From Scolanthus callimorphus (taxonomy: Eukaryota > Cnidaria > Anthozoa > Actiniaria > Edwardsiidae), in assembly GCA_033964015.1 (NCBI GenBank), contig CM066923.1, forward strand, positions 2,356,001 through 2,420,000: DNA of 64,000 nucleotides. The letters are read 5' to 3'. Under the pieces are notes generated by a model. The model saw only the letters and a list, made by a program, of their open reading frames with translations, made no database searches and was not told the origin of the DNA. Position 1 is the stretch's first letter. Every line of letters begins with the position of its first letter. A program made the position numbers and the translations under genes. Below are positions 1 through 12,600 of the stretch, one piece after another.

Positions 1-401
1 AAAATGAACTGAACACGTTAAACACACTCAAACGGACAGCATCGTTAGCGTAACGAAGCACATGACCATCTAGACTTGTTTAATAACCTTTCAACTGTCG
101 TTGATTAATTATCCAAATTATCAGAAGTCCAACTTTGGAAATTTTCTACCGTCGAATGGGGTTTTTGATATCCTGTTGGGCTGGACAATTTTCGCAAAAA
201 CTTTAAATCTTACATAAGACACTTTTTCTTGCATAAAGGTGGAGTTTATGATAGCATTCTGGTTGTGTTGAGTAGGATCTTATTTTCTGCTTCCTTTAGT
301 CTTATCCACGAAAAACAAATTAGCTGGAATAGCCCATTTTTAGCCATGGAGAAGAAAATACTTCTAGTTGTATGGTGGTGGAATATTATCAAATGCCTTA
401 C
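1..401. other. Intron of the Ig/FnIII gene, no exon seen
   Basis: This is the start of the intron that follows the fibronectin III exon ending at 402. I see no further exon with matching phase and splice sites, and no clear repeat. Confidence 0.5.
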
Positions 402-695
402 TTGGAGTATAATATCGCAGTAATTTAGAATTGGGGCTCGTCCCTAATTCATTGGTAGACTGAACCATGAACTCATACGCGGTCAACGGCTTCAACTCCT
501 TGATTCTGTACTCGTTTGTAGAGTCAGTGAGGATTTTTACAAAGTCCGCTGCTCCCTCGCGTCTGTAAAGTACAGAGAACTGTTGAGCACGCCCGCCATT
601 GTACCCAGGAGTCCATGTGATGTTGACATCAATCGTGCGCTTCTTGGGAACTTGGAATCCTATGACTTGGATGTCGATAGGCGCATCAGGCGAAC
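402..695 (-). CDS. Ig/FnIII gene, exon 12: fibronectin III domain
   Basis: This exon is phase 1 on both sides and 98 codons long. It carries the FnIII landmarks: a tryptophan in ITWTPGYNGG, a tyrosine in FSVLYRREG, and the LKPLTAYEF turn. It is the most C-terminal exon visible and marks the switch from Ig to FnIII domains typical of adhesion receptors. Confidence 0.85.
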
Positions 696-3600
696 CTATA
701 GAAGAAATAGAATGTGATAAACAAACTAAACAAGAACGCTAAAGTAAATTAAAGTGCTTGCAGTCCCTTCTTTGGCGAATGTCCCCTAAAAACGGGAGCG
801 CCAAAGGTACGAGAACGCGCCGCAGGAGACAACTTCTTTCGGTGTTTTCCCCCCGTGGCGTGTCTCCCTCTCCTGAGTAACTCGATACCGTAAACATATC
901 GAAGCGCGCCGCGGGTAAAAAAAAACCACTTCCCTCTATTTACGGACGTTCACCGAAGAAGGGGCTGCAAGCAGTCTAAAAGTAACAATAGAAAAGAACG
1001 CAAGTAAACATAGCAAACATACAATCAAACTAAGTAAACAAACACACACTAAGTAAACAAACACACACTAAGAAGCAAAGGAGCAAGATTAACAAGTTAT
1101 TAGAGGAAAAAAGTCAACAAAGAAACAAGGACGTAAGCAAGGCAACAAACTATGGAGTAAACAAGCAAATATGCAAGAAAACAAACAAAAGGAGGCAAAC
1201 AAGCAAATACGCAGTCAAACCAACAAATAATAAAGTCAGCACTGCCTGTTTGTCATACCTATTTCTCTTATAGTGTACTCCTGTATGTCTTCACCCAAAA
1301 TGTTCCCAGCGTGACAGAAGTACTTCTCGCCAAAGAACTTGACTTGCACTATGATTGCCCTGGTATTCTCTCCCTCATGAACGATAGAATCCACCCGATC
1401 CATGCCCCCCTTTAGGTGGGTGGGGTCGTCACCCCTTGTCCACCAGTACTTAGCGAGGGGCTCTGCTATAGCACGGCATCGTATACGAGGAGTAAATTTG
1501 CCGATTTCTCCTGGGATTTGAGTTTCCATCGGCTTAGTCGTAGTGATGTTGGGCACAACTGTGGGATTACAATAGTATAAATAAACATCACATGGGAATT
1601 CAAGTGTGAACTACGCAGACTTGAAGCCGGTCGCTTTTATAGAGCCTGTGCCAGCCCACAATTTTGACAGCATAGCAACATACCAAGTCAGAGAAAACAT
1701 CCATTTCCATCGACTGATTTAGAGAATATAAAGCAATGTTTTCGATTGAATTTGGTAAATAAAATCTGAAACTTTGTTCTTAGATGTCTATTTAAGAGAT
1801 TTCTAGAGGTAATTCGTCTTCTAATATCGAACGAAAACAATAACAAAGGAGTGGTTTACGCAAGCTCGTGGCAATGTGTAAATCACGGTGACGCAAGCAC
1901 AAGCCTAAACATTAATTACTTTGCTTGCGCTTGCGTACGCTTGATTTACACTAGTAGACTAGACGAAATATCAGAAAATTGCAATATTTAAGGCGCATGA
2001 CGCATTTTTTAGTAAAAGCTGGCAACAAGAGTTTTCTTATGTAATTTTTCACGCTGAATCCGAATTTTCTTGTTGCCATCCCTGATTTTGCATTTTAATG
2101 GTCAAAAATGACGTCATCATGATTGACAGCTGTTCGCGAACCCCTTAAAATAGTTTTGTCGCTATATTTCAAATTCGAACGAATATTTAACTTGAACAGG
2201 ATAGTTTAGAATGTTCTATACGAAAAATTGTCGTATTATTCGGATATGGCGTTACTGTGATATTCAAAATGGCGGATCCAAGATGGCCGCCATATCGTCA
2301 AATTATCAGCGTCAATTATCAGCCTGGTAGTCAAAAAAGACATGGAAATAAATACCTGACAATGAATTCAAGTTATCACATTATGAAATGCAGTGCTGCT
2401 GGTCGAATTAAGCCATATTAAATATATAAAAGGCAAATCAATATGAAAAGGTGAATCAGATTCACCGCCGCTTGATTTTACGATCTAAACGATATCACCA
2501 TTTTTCGATGATCATCCTTAGTCCCGGCAACAAAACTGTGCCTTTGAAGTCCTTATATAAGATGGCACTTGTTGCCAGCTTTTACTAAAAAATGCCTCAT
2601 GAAGTACGATTTTCCGAAAGTTCGTCTAGTCTATAGACGCAAGCACAAGGGAACACAACGTCTCGATTTTCTTGCTATTGCCTCTGCACAAAATATCTAC
2701 AAGTTATCATTTTTTCCCAGAACTGAAAAAGACTGGAATATGATTCCTCAAGTGGTAATAGACAACCGCCATTCTCTTGAATTTCTGGCAGTTTTGCAAC
2801 AATATATTTGATTTATGTAACTCAAACTTAAGTTATGTATTCGTGCGCTGTGCAAAGTTTATTACTTAATAGGCAGTACAATGAAATGTAGTAAAGGGAA
2901 GCACTTGCGTTCTAGTGTAAACCACATAAGGGAGATGTATGCGTTTCACTGAGCTTGCGCTTCCAAGATGCGTGGGCCCTAGAGTTAATAAGACATAACC
3001 AAAGAGCGACGCTTTCCTACCTTGCACCACCAGCGTAAGTTCAGCTCTTGCTACGGCCTCGGAATTAGTAGCAGTACAAGTGTAAATTCCTCGATCTTCG
3101 TAGGTCAAGTTTCCCTTGATATACTCGCTGCCAACGTGTAGAATGGTCTCGTTACCTGATATGTGGATGTGAGATAACAACACATGCCGTCAGTTTGGGA
3201 TTACGGAGGATCACGGTTCATACTTGTGGATGCAAAGAGAAAACTAGTACATGTAGTGTCTTATGTGTATGAGCACGTGTTCGTGTGATCATGTGTTCGT
3301 GAGATCATGTGTTCGAGTGTAATCTCGTATGTGTGTGATCATGTGTTCGTGTTATCTCGTTTCCGTATAATCATGTGTTCGTGTGATCATGTGTTCGTGT
3401 GATCATGTGTTCGTGTAATCTCCTATCTGTGTGATCATGTTTTCGTGTAATCTTCTATCTGTGTGATCATGTGTTCGCGTAATCTTCTATCTGTGTGACC
3501 ATGTTTTCGTGTAATCTCCTGTTTGTGTGATCATGTATTCATGTAATCTCCTATCTGTGTGATCATGTGTTCGTGTAATCTCCTATATGTGTGATCATCT

Positions 3601-6600
3601 ACTATATGTGTGATCATGTGTTTGTGTAATCTCCTATCTGTGTGATCATGTGTTCGTATAATCACATGTTCTTTGATCTCATGTCCGTGTGATCATGTGT
3701 TCGTGCGATCTCATGTTCGCATGGTCTCGTGTTCGAGTGATCTCGTGTTCGTGAGATCTCGTATATGCCCGATTACGTGTTCGTGTGATCTCGTATTCGT
3801 GTGATCACATATTCGTGTGATCTCGTATTCGTGTGATCACATATTCGTGTGATCTCGTATTCGTGTGATCTCGTATTCGTGTGATCTCGTATTCGTGTGA
3901 TCTCGTATTCGTGTGATCTCGTATTCGTGTGATCATGTGTTCGTGTGATCTGCTCGCATTATCGTATGATCTTGTGTAGATCACACGAACCAAGATCAAT
4001 AAGCTTAGCAATTATAAGCTTAGCAATTATAAGCTTGGCAATTATAGTTCTTATTTGAATATAGTGATCTTTTCTTGACATGAGGATTTCATAGTAACCA
4101 AGACGCGTCGTTACCTTTTTTTCTCCACGTCACTTCCGGTGTAGGAATCCCGGTTACTTCACAGTACAGTCTTGCACTCTCACTCTCATTTGCAATCGTA
4201 GTACGCGGCCAGTACACAATCTTCGGCGCAGCTGTAATGGACGAGTAAAAGACGTTACAATCTCTTCCCCACAGCCCTCTCTGAGTTCTATCTTCTCTTG
4301 TTTTTTGGAAAATAAACGAGGCTGAACCAAGGGTTCATTACTAAAAAAGCCCTAATGTGAAAGATCGTCCCTTTTATAACAAAAAAAAGCTTAAATCTTG
4401 TTGAGACATCGAGGTAGCAATCAGTGGCGGATCCAGGAGATTCAAAAATGGCAAATTCCCTTTCAGCAAATACAGTAATTGTACTGAAAATCTCCCGAAA
4501 AGGGTGGGGCCGTCCCACTGGCAATCAGGTGGTGGAGGCGGTTGCGGGGACCAAGTAACGAACCGGGCTTATTTCACAGGGCCCGACATTAACTTGTTTT
4601 GTAATGTGCCAATTCTTGGGTTGCAAGTGACGTCACTGGGGGTCAAACTGGTGGTATACAACAAAAGAAAGTTCATTAGCTCCCATTGTTCAGGGCACCA
4701 GCATGGCCGCCGCGCTTTTGTAGTTTAATTTCCAAAGGGATGGTTGCAACCCAAGAATGGCGCCCACCTAAAAAACGTTTAGGCGCCATAGGTTGCCAAA
4801 TGTATTTTTCTCTAATTGCACCGCTGAAAATGACACCCTTGTTGTGAAATGCGATCGTCTCAAACGCCCACATTTGCCAAGTTAACCGAAATGTTCTACC
4901 AATTATGAGTTAAATATTCTTTGGAAAGTCAAGACCTAAAAGGGAGATCGTCAATTGGCGACTCGGTTGAATTTTCTGGTCGCCAAACTGGTCGTGATGT
5001 CGGTTATAAACACAGTTCCCCTTCCACACTTACTTTTTATAAAGAGATAGGCACCAAATAGAGGACCCCCTGAAGGGCAGAGGGTACTGAACCCCCTACA
5101 TGCATAGAATCCTCTGTCACGTTCATTCACATTAGTCACCACATAAGTGTCCCCGCGACTTTTTGGGATTTTGACGCCGTTGAAGTACCACTCGTTGTAC
5201 AAACTCACTGGATAGCCGATTGTCTTACACCTGAAGGTGGCGGCCTTTCCGTCATCCACAGTGGCATTCTGTGGGTGATCAGCTTCTGTTTTGACAACTG
5301 GGCAATCTGTGGGAGAGAATTAAAGGCTGTGTGAGAAAGCCCAGTCGTAAATACATGGGGCACTCCCTAAAGTTCATTGAATATTTGTGGCGATAAGGAT
5401 GTATATCAATACGTACGTCTGACTTTAAGCTTGGTGTCTAATTGACGGGATCCTGCATCGTTTTCCGCTATGCATGAGATTGTACCATAATGTTTCCATA
5501 TCAATCTCCTGATATAAAGCTTGCTCTCCATTCGAAAAAGCTTTGGATTGGATGACAAACCAGTGATTCTCGTCACCTCGCCAAGCTCTGGTGTTTCATT
5601 GGTAACATTTTCATTATTAACTCGCCAGACAATGTATGGTAAAGGTTTTCCTTCAGCAGTACACGTGTAGTTCTGGGTCTGGTTCTCGGTTTTCTCGGGC
5701 TCACCAGGAGGTAGAGTGTTAAGAAACACTGGAGCAACTAAAATAGAGAAAGAAAAACATGTGCTTCATGATTACTTATTGATGTAATATTAGAGCGCAT
5801 TTCAGATGAAGATGACAGCCGTTAAGTAAATGCACTGAGTCAATCAGCAACGAAACCCGTTCAATAAATAATAGGGGACAACACTCAAGTACGACTTGTT
5901 TTTAGTTATGAGTTCCTCTGACTCACGGCTGCCCTAATTTCATTTGGCCGACTATAGAGACAAATATCTACCTCTAAATTTCATACATGTAAGGTTGTAT
6001 TTCCAATAACAACAGCGCGAGAAATATATACAAACACAGCATCGCGGCGTTGGCTACACGGGCGCACTTCAGAAGTGGACAAGGGGTCAAATAGTAGATT
6101 TCTAGTAGTGAATGAAAAGGAGGATGTTGACCTGCGAACTCTCTCGTAGCTCATGTGTGTAAGATGTTGGGTTATGAATAAGTAATTTACATAGGGTTGA
6201 GGGTTCGCACCACCATGAATACTTTTTCCTTTTTTCTCAATAACTTGCCTGAAAAATTTCTAAGTGCCATAAAGTGGGCGTAAATAAAAAAATCGCCTGT
6301 GAAGGTTGCCCTGACTTGACTTCCTTAAGGTGGCCCGCGCCTGTTTCACAGGAAAAATATACTAACATTTAATCGCCGGCTTTTTCCAGTAAAAGCGCTC
6401 CGATTGCTAATATTTTTGGCTGCTAGAATAGTGGATTACTACAGATTATACTGCAGGGAAATTATTATAGAAAAGTTACACCGATTACACAAAATAATCA
6501 ATTTCCTGAAGGTAGACATATAGCAACAAAAGTTTTCCTTAACAGAAAGACGAGAGAAATTCTCTTTTAAGTTGGCTCAATAAAGTACTTAAGTATTCTA

Positions 6601-9600
6601 GTTTGTATTTGTAGTTGTATATTACAATTGACCTCATGGAAATTGTTTGATGAGGTCGACTAAAATTGTTTAGCTTATACGCCTCAAGATACTTAAGACT
6701 CGAGTAGCACGACGGCAACTGAATTGCGAGCCTAATCTTACCTGTAATGACAAACATTTGTATCCAAGGAAACTTCAGTGCAAGAACCAAGAAGATAGGA
6801 CGGACGCTCTCAGAGCTGACTCTAGTATAATTTTGCGATTTATCCTGTGTGTAAAGTTCATAAACAAAGAATTTAACAAATTGGTCATACATAAAACTTC
6901 TAACCGATTTTTTACCGTCTTTTTCAAATAATGAAGAAGAACAATGAATGTTTAAGCGACTTACCAAGTGGCAGCAAACGAGAAACAATCGGTTCGGAGA
7001 AATTAGGAACCAAATATCGCTGAAGCAGACTCACTGCAAATCGGTCTCATTGCAAACCCACAATGCATGACATTTGTATTACCAATTTGTTAAATTCTTT
7101 GTTTATGAACTTTACACACAGGATAAATCGCAAAATTATACTAGAGTCAGCTCTGAGAGCGTCCGCCCTATCTTCTTGGTTCTTGCACTGAAGTTTCCTT
7201 GGATACAAATGTTTGTCATTACAGGTAAGATTAGGCTCGCAATTCAGTTGCCGTCGTGCTACTCGAGTCTTAAGTATCTTGAGGCGTATAAGCTAAACAA
7301 TTTTAGTCGACCTCATCAAACAGTTTCCATGAGGTCAATTGTAATATACAACTACAAATACAAACTAGAATACTTAAGTACTTTATTGAGCCAACTTAAA
7401 AGAAAATTTCTCTCGTCTTTCTGTTAAGGAAAACTTTTGTTGCTATATGTCTACCTTCAGGAAATTGATTATTTTGTGTAATCGGTGTAACTTTTCTATT
7501 ATAATTTCCCTGCAGTATAATCTCTAGTAATCCACTATTCTAGCAGCCAAAAATATTAGCAATCGGAGCGCTTTTACTGGAAAAAGCCGGCGATTAAATG
7601 TTAGTATATTTTTCCTGTGAAACAGGCGCGGGCCACCTTAAAAAATCTCTTTCCAAAAAGGTTGAAAAATCTTTACCATTTCTCAATCTATTCACTTTTA
7701 CATGGATCTCAAATGAACACGGTGAGAAATACAGAATGATCAACATACCAATAACAATTAATCTCATGGAGACCTCCGACCCTAGCCCCAAACTGTTTTG
7801 AGCCACGCACAGCCAGTACCCTTCTTCGGCTGAGAACTGTACATTGTTAATAACATACTGTCCGTTGCCATTGGGCCCATGGACACGGACAACGCCACTG
7901 GACGTACTTCGCTTGATTTCATACGTAGGGGCTGGGTATCCGTCAGCCTTGCATGTCAACGTGGCGCGTTGTTGGTATATTGCTTTATTTGTTAGTAAAT
8001 CTGTAGTCAGCACAGTGTTGAAAGGAGGATCTGCAAGAAAGCAATAACAGAATGAAAACGAGAAAGATAATGTTATTTTTTAAGGTTACTGAATAACGTC
8101 ATGGTATTCATTATAAAGTGTCATTAATTCGCGAATATATAAAGTTTTGTTTTTTTTCCTGAACCTTGAAATCCGCTACATATCTTTCCTGGTATCCAAG
8201 AGCACTAATCCGTAAACTGATACTCTCTCCGCTCTTGGGAACTTGCTCAAACCCTAAAAGCCCTAAATCTTGTCGGGTATCACCGGGAATTTCTGCAGAA
8301 CCCCATCCATCGGAAAAGCTGAATTTCCCATTGGTAGAAGCATGGGAAGTGTTCGGATTTCCCGTGGCTATCCATGTGAATTCAGAACACTTCCCATGGA
8401 TTTCTGCAGAAATTCCCTGTGTATTATTGGGTAGTTCGTTCCAGTGGTAGTAATGGATTTGAGTGACTTTGGAAACTTGTCTAAACTTACATTTGACATA
8501 TAAGTAACCTGATCCCTCTTTGATACCAAGCGAATTCTGTGCAACACAGGTATATTTCCCTGCCATCTCTTTGTTAACCGAGCTCTGCACAAGTGTTTTT
8601 GTATTTCCACCAATGGTCTGGTTAGTGTTGAATCTCCAGGAATATGTTGGTGTCGGAAAGCCATCCGATTCACACGTCAAAATCACTGTCTTAAAGTTGT
8701 CAATCACATTGCTGGGTGAGAAGGTGATGGTTACAGTACTAGGAGCATCTAAAAACAATGATGAAAATGCCGCAGTCAAATTCCAGTGGTATGGATAGTT
8801 TCACAGGGCTGCATCACTGTCAGTAGGGACATCAATAGAGCGGTTTTCATATGACTGTAGTGAACCAATCAAGTAATTACACCAATTCTGACTTAAAGAG
8901 CCTCTGTCAGCCTCCATTTTGTCAGCCTAGTAGTAACATACCGAGACAGAGAAAGTATCCATTTCCATCGGCTGATTTAGGGAATGTAGTACAATATTTG
9001 CGATTGAATTCGATAAATGAATAATAAAACTTTGTTTTTTGAAGACTATTTCAAGATTTCTACACATAATTTGTTGTCTGATATCGACAGAAAACAATAA
9101 AAAAGGAGTGGCTGACTAAGGCTCTTTAAACCTATGTATAGGAGTAATTACAAAGTAATTGCGAATTTACTCTTGTAATTTAGCTGTTAAGCTACGAAAA
9201 GAGTAATAAACTGATTATTATTATACTCATGACAGTCATTTGAAATCCGCTCTCTGTGTATAAACTCAAAAGACATCTCTACTGGCCTGCGAGCCGGCTC
9301 TCCAGTGTTTCCCCCCCGGATATTTGATTTTTTTGGTGCGCTGGTTTCCTGTCAAGTATCCATAAAAACCACTGTCCAGAGAGCCAGTTCGCAGGCTACA
9401 ACTCTACCGGAAAGGTAAAATGTGCATTAGTGACAACCAGAGATTGAAATTTATGTGAATTTTTCGTGTGCTGACAGTTTTGAGTGTTGCAGTAGCTCTG
9501 TGTCAGAGCAAAGAATCAAATTCCAAGAAATGTTTTAAAGTTAGAGTTAATGGCTTAAAAAAGTGAAATTATTGATCATTCAGATGAGACAACAAAATGT

Positions 9601-12600
9601 TATTCTGTGAAGATATAGTCCTGCACCAGATTACTTTGAGCAGCAAAACATAAAAAAGCAGATATTGATCAACACCTTTCTCCACCATCTAACAGATTTG
9701 TCATCAGAATCAGATGCTCACTTGTTGTAAAGGATTCCATTGCATAGAAAAACAGCACTTACATTGGATGAGAAGATATGTAGATTTTCCCTTGCCAAAA
9801 CCTTTACTATTGCTAGCTACACAGGTATAGAACCCTATATCCTCTTTTTGAAGATTCTTAACCACCAATATTTTTTTGCTGTTCCTGAATTCATACTTAG
9901 AACTTGGGGATATCTGAGAGTTAGAGACATCTGTTCGCTTCCCTCTATACCAGTAGTATGTAAGCACATTAGGCTCGCCCTCTGCTTCACAAGCGAGTTC
10001 AACATTGGAGTTTTCTGTGCGAGTCTGATTATCAGTTAAAGAAGTGACAACTGGTTTATCTGCAAAACAGGTAGACAAGAAGATAAACATACATTAACAA
10101 ATGCACATTTCATTACTGATTGAGCTTACATCCATTCATGTTCCTGTCAAACACATAACCAAGAGTGAAAGAAATTGATTTCTTTGACAAAAACTATTTC
10201 ACTGACAATGCTTGTCATGCCATATGTGTAAATGCAACGAGAACTGATAGCAAATGCAGTTTTCATGGTCTAGGGTAATTTTCTTAGATTGTTACTAGAT
10301 AGATTGAAACATCCTCGCATTGGTCTTATCTTAAAGATCTTGTTTACAGCACTTCAAAGATGAAAGTGTCTTTAAATGTAACTTACAAACAAACTTAAAT
10401 AACAGCGCACTGTACATAGCTACAATTTCACACAGAGAACAAAACAGACAGAACAACAGACACATTCAGAAGATAAAAAAAGTCTGTGGGGGATGCCAAG
10501 CAAAACATTGCTTGTTGCAGAAATCAAAATTCCAGAACACCATAGATTGTTTACAAAACTAAAAGTAAGTGACCATTGCTCAGATACTGACAGAGGGTGC
10601 AATAATAGAATCTATATGAGCCCTGTTGAAGATAAAAATACTTACACGTGACACTGACTTGAATAAAATAGCTTCTAGAGTAGTCATAGTCGCCATTACA
10701 TGCATACACTCTAGCCTGGCATCTGTAGCGTCCCTTGTCTGGTCTCCCAGCATTCTTCACTTCATAATTCCTCTTTGTTGTACTAGGGCCTTGTATACGG
10801 ACATTATCTCTATACCATGTTATTGTAGGAGTGGGGTTGCCAGAGGCAGCACAAATAAGTGTTTTGCTGTCCCCTTGCTCCATCTCAAGTGCTGTGGGTG
10901 ATGATTCTGTGATCTGTGGTTTTACTGTGGATGCAAAATTAAAAACAGTAGTAGTTATATAAAATCCAAGGAGACAATTACAGTATGGTAGAGGTAGACC
11001 AGCTATTCTTGCTATTTGAGAAAGACAGGAGAAAATACAAATATATTTTTTTATAATCTAATTTATTGGAATCAATGCCACTGTTAAATGTATTTTTTTC
11101 ACAACACCAATAAAAGTATCTATGACTAGAAATTTTATCCCACACCCCTCTGGAAATTCCGATGTCATAAAAAATGCCAAAATGGAATTAAGTATGGAGT
11201 ATACGGAGTACAATATTTTCTAGTCATGCTTTAGGCATTTGGAAACTGCGAACAGTGCAAAAAATATAGCTATCAACATTTCATAACTAGACGTTTAAAA
11301 GAGAGTTGCTAATTTGTGTAAATATTGCATTCTTTGGCAAAAAAGATGAACTGGGCAGGATGCCATGTTTCGCATTCTCATAATTTCACATGCACAACAA
11401 ACACCATTTTAGACAGGAAAAGTCAATAAAGATATTGGTAAAAATGTAACCTGAACAATGGTCTCATTTTACAAAAAATAACAATAAAATTAGATTGCAA
11501 AAAATGAATTTGTTTTAAATAAAGCAAAGAGTAACCTGTGCGCAAATTCTAGGGAAACCATTCAGTTGTTATTATTCCCTTGGGAGACATGATCATGGGA
11601 AATGTCACACTTGATTGGTTTCTGAATGTTTTGGTGCCCAGCTATGGATGCGTTACTTCATGTTAAAGCCAGCGAAAAATCAATTGTTTGACCAGAATTT
11701 TTAGAGTTTTCTTTTGATATTCTAGACTATTGACAAGGAAATAAATTCTGTAATACTTGAGCCTTAGGACAAGAAAGCCAAATCACAGCTTCTTTAGGTG
11801 CAAATCACTAGTTTTCTCGAACGTGTTATGTTTTTTCGACAAATTTGCATTCTTTAATAGCAGTTTCGCTTCAGAAAAAAAGAGGGTATTTTCAAATGTC
11901 AAAACACAGAAGTTAATTGCTGCGCAGCGAGGGAGCCTGAGGCGACCAAGCAAGCAGCTCTCTAATCGGGGGTCGCTTTCAAACGTGGGCTAAATGCAAA
12001 GGATTGTGGTAGCAATTAAAGCCGATATTTTCTTACCACAATTCCATGCGAGACTTCATTTATTGACAAAAGTAAAGGGATACTGCCGTGTAATTACCAA
12101 CAGCCATGTTGATAAACCAGCATATCGCCAGTGCGAAGCGTGCAAGCGTCTGTGTACGGAGAAAACTTAACTTCATTTACTGACAACAGTGAAGGCATAC
12201 TGCGTGTAAGTATCAACAGCCATGTCGATAAACCAGCATATCGCCAGTGTGTAGCGCGCAAGCGTCTGTGTACAGAGAAAACTTCATTTATTGACAACAG
12301 TAAAGGCATACTGCGTGTAAGTATCAACAGCCATGTCGATAAACCAGCATATCGCCAGTGTGTAGTGTGCAAGCGTCTGTGTACGGAGAAAACTTCATTT
12401 ACTGACAAACAGTTGTGACACTTTGAATTTAGAGCAGCAAATATACAGGGACGTCGATGGCATTTTGATACAGAAAGGTCACGACTTTCATGCCAACCTC
12501 TGCATATTGTTGTAATATGAGCAGTTTGTTTCTTTCGAACACGTGATGAGAGGGTTTTGTTTCGTGCGTTATTGTTTTTCTTGGCTAGCTAATGCGCCAT

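Noticed and set aside
6539..7427. Two near-identical predicted proteins on opposite strands (about 110 residues each)
   Set aside because: They are the same non-coding arm of a foldback element read outward twice; there is no homologue, and the frame is explained by arm identity.
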